Below are positions 61,717-64,000 of a stretch of 64,000 nt of DNA, piece by piece (the first letter of the stretch is position 1; the number at the start of each line of letters is the position of its first letter). Both the position numbers and the translations under genes were made by a program. The stretch comes from Paenibacillus oceani (GTDB lineage Bacteria > Bacillota > Bacilli > Paenibacillales > NBRC-103111). A model generated the notes under the pieces. That model was given only the letters and a program-made list of their open reading frames with translations. It did no database searches and had not been told where the DNA came from. The DNA lies in contig NZ_JACXJA010000003.1 of assembly GCF_014705615.1 (NCBI RefSeq), positions 186,001 through 250,000 on the forward strand, read 5' to 3'.

Positions 61717-62844
61717 ATGAATCGAGTACGAATCGGTATCGTAGGGATCGGCAATATGGGAACGGCGCACGCCCGTTATGTTTCGGGAGGCGAGATCAAC
61801 GGCGCCGAGCTGGCCGCCGTGTGCGACATTAGCGCCGACCGGCTGCGCTGGGCGAAGGAGCAGTTCGGCGAGGCGCTGCATACGTTCGAGTCGGTGGACG
61901 CGATGCTGGACTCGGGAACGGTCGACGCCATTCTGATCTGCAACTTGCATTTCGACCATCCTTCTACGGCGATGAAAGCGTTCGCCCGCGGCATCCACGT
62001 CCTGTGCGAGAAGCCGGCCGGCGTCTATACGAAGCAAGTGCGGGAGATGAACGAAGCGGCAGCGGCCAGCGGCGTCAAGTTCGCGATGATGTTTAACCAG
62101 CGGACGATTCCATTGTACAAGAAGCTCAAAGATCTGATCGATAGCGGCGAGCTCGGGGAAATCCGCCGTACGAACTGGATCATTACGAACTGGTATCGTT
62201 CCCAAAGCTACTACGATTCCGGCAAATGGCGGGCGACGTGGGCCGGCGAAGGCGGCGGCGTCCTCCTTAACCAGTGTCCGCACCAGCTCGACCTGTGGCA
62301 GTGGACGGTCGGCATGCTGCCGTCGAGAGTCCGCGCGTTTTGCTCGTTCGGCAAATACCGCGATATCGAGGTGGAAGACGAAGTAACCGCCTATGTCGAA
62401 TATCCGAACGGGGCGACGGGCGTATTCATTACGACGACGGCGGAAGCGCCGGGTACGAACCGGCTGGAAGTGACCGGAGAGCGCGGCAAAATCGTCATTG
62501 AGGACGGCAAGCTGACCTTCTGGCGTCTGCGCGTATCGGAGCCGGAGTTCAACCAGACGTTCAAGGGCGCATTCGGCCAGCCGGAATGCTGGAAATGTGA
62601 TGTGCCGGTATCCACCGATTCAAAGGCGCACAAGGCGATCACCCAAAACTGGGTCGATTCGATCCGCACCGGCGTGAATCTGATCGCCCCCGGCGAGGAA
62701 GGCATCCGCGGCCTCACGCTGTCGAACGCGATGTACTTGTCCGCATGGACCGACGGCTGGGTCGAGCTGCCGCTTGACGAGGACCGGTTCCACGAGCTGC
62801 TGCAGGAGCGGATCGCGACTTCGCGCTACCAATCGAATACGTAA
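61717..62844 (+). CDS. Gfo/Idh/MocA family oxidoreductase
   Basis: 375 residues. N-terminal RVRIGIVGIGNMGTAHARYVSGGEINGAELAAVCDIS, then ICNLHFDHPSTAMKAFARGIHVLCEKPAGVYTKQVREMNEAAAASGVKFAMMFNQR with the EKP motif, and GGGVLLNQCPHQLDLWQWTVG in the C-terminal domain. It probably oxidises the product or substrate of the isomerase before it. ATG 61717 follows GAGGAGCG. A strong terminator lies nine bases after the stop. Confidence 0.92.
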   Translation: MNRVRIGIVGIGNMGTAHARYVSGGEINGAELAAVCDISADRLRWAKEQFGEALHTFESVDAMLDSGTVDAILICNLHFDHPSTAMKAFARGIHVLCEKPAGVYTKQVREMNEAAAASGVKFAMMFNQRTIPLYKKLKDLIDSGELGEIRRTNWIITNWYRSQSYYDSGKWRATWAGEGGGVLLNQCPHQLDLWQWTVGMLPSRVRAFCSFGKYRDIEVEDEVTAYVEYPNGATGVFITTTAEAPGTNRLEVTGERGKIVIEDGKLTFWRLRVSEPEFNQTFKGAFGQPECWKCDVPVSTDSKAHKAITQNWVDSIRTGVNLIAPGEEGIRGLTLSNAMYLSAWTDGWVELPLDEDRFHELLQERIATSRYQSNT

Positions 62845-62852
62845 GGAGAGGG

Positions 62853-62891
62853 GACGTTCCCGGGTTTGAATCCGGCGGACGTCTTTTTTTT
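62853..62891 (+). terminator. Rho-independent terminator
   Basis: GACGT plus CCGG (62853-62863) pair with CCGG plus ACGTC (62872-62883), with a small internal bulge, followed by eight T residues. Confidence 0.85.
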
Positions 62892-63062
62892 GAGTTGCTG
62901 CTTCTGCGTTTCAGATTTCTGTGTGTCCTGGCAGGAATGTGAATCAGGAAAGGGCTGCGGCTAGCGCTGTTTCGGAGCTTGGATAACCGATGCGCCCTTT
63001 TGCCCGGGAGCGTACAGTGGTACAATCGATATCAGACAAAGCCAGAGGAAGGTGGGTCTCCT

Positions 63063-63770
63063 GTGACAACGACGATAGCTTGGATATCCGCGCATCCGGA
63101 CGATGAGACGTTCACGAGCGCTTGTACGATTATGGAAGCCGTCCGCCGCGGGGTTCGGCCCATGCTGCTGTGTGCTACCGACGGGGACGCGGGCAAGAGC
63201 GGCTATCTTCCGCCGATGACGAGACAGGAGCTGGCGGAGAAGCGGGAAATCGAACTCCGCGAGTCTTGCGAAATAATGGGGATAACATCCATCGATTTGC
63301 TCAGGCATCCGGACGGGAAACTGTCGCAAGTTCCGAGAGAACGGCTGGTCGCCGAAATCGTCGATTATATCGGGAAAACCGGGGCGGAGGTCGTGCTGAC
63401 GTTCGGCGAAGACGGAATGTCCGGCCATGCCGATCATATTGCCCTTCATCATGCAGTTCGCGAAGCGGTTGTCGGCGGAAAGTGTCCGTCGGTCAAAAAG
63501 CTGTACTATTATTACAACTGGCTGATCCAGGCCCCGCTTCGTCCGCCTACCGTTACCGTGGACGTATCGCCGGACTGGAAAAACAAAGCGAAAGCGCTGC
63601 TCGCTCACGAATCGCAACTGCTCTCGGTAGAGAGAGTGTTCGGCGACGTGCGCAATCCGGGCGACGTGCCGCCGGAGCCGATCGCGCTGGAACGGTTCGT
63701 GCTAGCCTGGAAAGACGGAGTCGAATTTCCGGAGGTCCAGGAGAGCTTTCTGACAGACGGGTTGTCGTAA
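63063..63770 (+). CDS. PIG-L family deacetylase (LmbE-like)
   Basis: 235 residues from the GTG behind GGAAGGTGGG; the open frame upstream to 62979 lacks a site. Zn-dependent N-deacetylase: AHPDDETF metal motif (residues 10-17), LCATDGDAGKSG, the TFGEDGMSGHADHIALHHAVREA block with the second metal histidines, and HESQLLSVERVF near the end. Members deacetylate GlcNAc-type substrates such as in mycothiol or bacillithiol synthesis; its substrate here is unknown, and bshB would normally sit elsewhere. A methyltransferase follows 35 bases downstream. Confidence 0.9.
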   Translation: MTTTIAWISAHPDDETFTSACTIMEAVRRGVRPMLLCATDGDAGKSGYLPPMTRQELAEKREIELRESCEIMGITSIDLLRHPDGKLSQVPRERLVAEIVDYIGKTGAEVVLTFGEDGMSGHADHIALHHAVREAVVGGKCPSVKKLYYYYNWLIQAPLRPPTVTVDVSPDWKNKAKALLAHESQLLSVERVFGDVRNPGDVPPEPIALERFVLAWKDGVEFPEVQESFLTDGLS

Positions 63771-63805
63771 CGCTCGTATGTAACGCCAATGAAAGGTTCA
63801 CAATC

Positions 63806-64000
63806 ATGGGGAAGGTGCGAAACCGGAAGATGGACAAATGGTATGAGCAAAGCTTCGGAGACGATTACTTGATCGTGTACAAGCATCGCGACACGGCCGG
63901 AGCGTATGAAGAAGTGAAATCGATGATCGATTGGCTCGAACTGCCGGAGGGCTCCTCCGTGCTCGATCTATGCTGCGGAATGGGGAGACATTCGATGGCG
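63806..64000 (+). CDS. Class I SAM-dependent methyltransferase (5' part, cut by window end)
   Basis: ATG 63806 opens a frame that runs to the window edge without stop; the first 65 residues (KMDKWYEQSFGDDYLIVYKHRDTAGAYEEV, then VLDLCCGMGRHSMA as motif I) are those of a class I methyltransferase. AAAGGTT precedes the start. It may be co-transcribed with the PIG-L gene. The rest of the gene is not visible. Confidence 0.8.
   Translation, partial: MGKVRNRKMDKWYEQSFGDDYLIVYKHRDTAGAYEEVKSMIDWLELPEGSSVLDLCCGMGRHSMA

Overview
The window reads as chromosomal DNA of a GC-rich, endospore-forming Gram-positive bacterium, most likely of the family Paenibacillaceae (Paenibacillus/Cohnella type). The support is a 74-residue GerE regulator, a YhcN/YlaJ-type sporulation lipoprotein, collagen-like glycoproteins of the exosporium type, a FapR-type operator in front of fabH, strong AGGAGG ribosome binding sites with frequent GTG/TTG starts, and a one-component AraC regulator paired with a lipoprotein solute-binding protein. 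No rRNA, tRNA, CRISPR array, transposase or prophage gene was seen.

Region 1 (1-23.2 kb) is a large glycan-assembly locus in alternating transcription blocks. The first operon (galU, a UDP-glucuronate decarboxylase, a UDP-glucose dehydrogenase) makes a complete UDP-Glc to UDP-GlcA to UDP-Xyl route. It is followed by five leftward glycosyltransferases (GT8, GT61 and three tandem GT34-like), two rightward GT4 paralogues with a second nucleotide-sugar dehydrogenase, a DUF4915-like protein, and then a rightward block with a second GT61, a sulfotransferase, a GT8-like enzyme, a decayed GT4 copy, a GT4, ATP sulfurylase and APS kinase. A GT-D enzyme, a GT2 enzyme, a GT11 fucosyltransferase-like enzyme and three small related helical proteins close the region. 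Sulfate activation (PAPS) together with a PAPS-type sulfotransferase suggests a sulfated, xylose/uronate-containing surface polysaccharide. No flippase, polymerase or ABC exporter lies in the window.

Region 2 (23.3-41.8 kb) starts with a methyl-accepting chemotaxis protein, then a GntR-type regulator fused to a solute-binding domain, divergent from a six-gene amino-sugar operon (two sugar isomerases, a Gfo/Idh oxidoreductase, a ceramidase-like hydrolase, nagB, nagA). A DEAD-box helicase, a small membrane-anchored protein, an orphan solute-binding lipoprotein divergent from a membrane AraC sensor-regulator, and a DUF1453-like membrane protein follow. Intergenic gaps here and at 43.6-43.9 kb carry members of a dispersed repeat with CTCTTATT/AATAAGAG modules.

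Region 3 (42-53.6 kb) looks like a spore-surface glycoprotein module: two collagen-like proteins, two free-standing copies of the leader domain of one of them, a GT4-methyltransferase fusion, a 1019-residue protein with three glycosyltransferase domains, a further GT2 and a methyltransferase-like protein. My inference is that these enzymes decorate the collagen-like proteins, as the bcl cluster does in the Bacillus cereus group.

Region 4 (53.7-64 kb) is mixed: an orphan OmpR-type response regulator, fabH, a secreted CAP-domain protein, the sporulation lipoprotein, gerE, an ArsR regulator with a saccharopine-dehydrogenase-like target gene sharing an operator motif, an AraC regulator with a sugar isomerase and an oxidoreductase, a PIG-L deacetylase, and the start of a methyltransferase cut by the window end.
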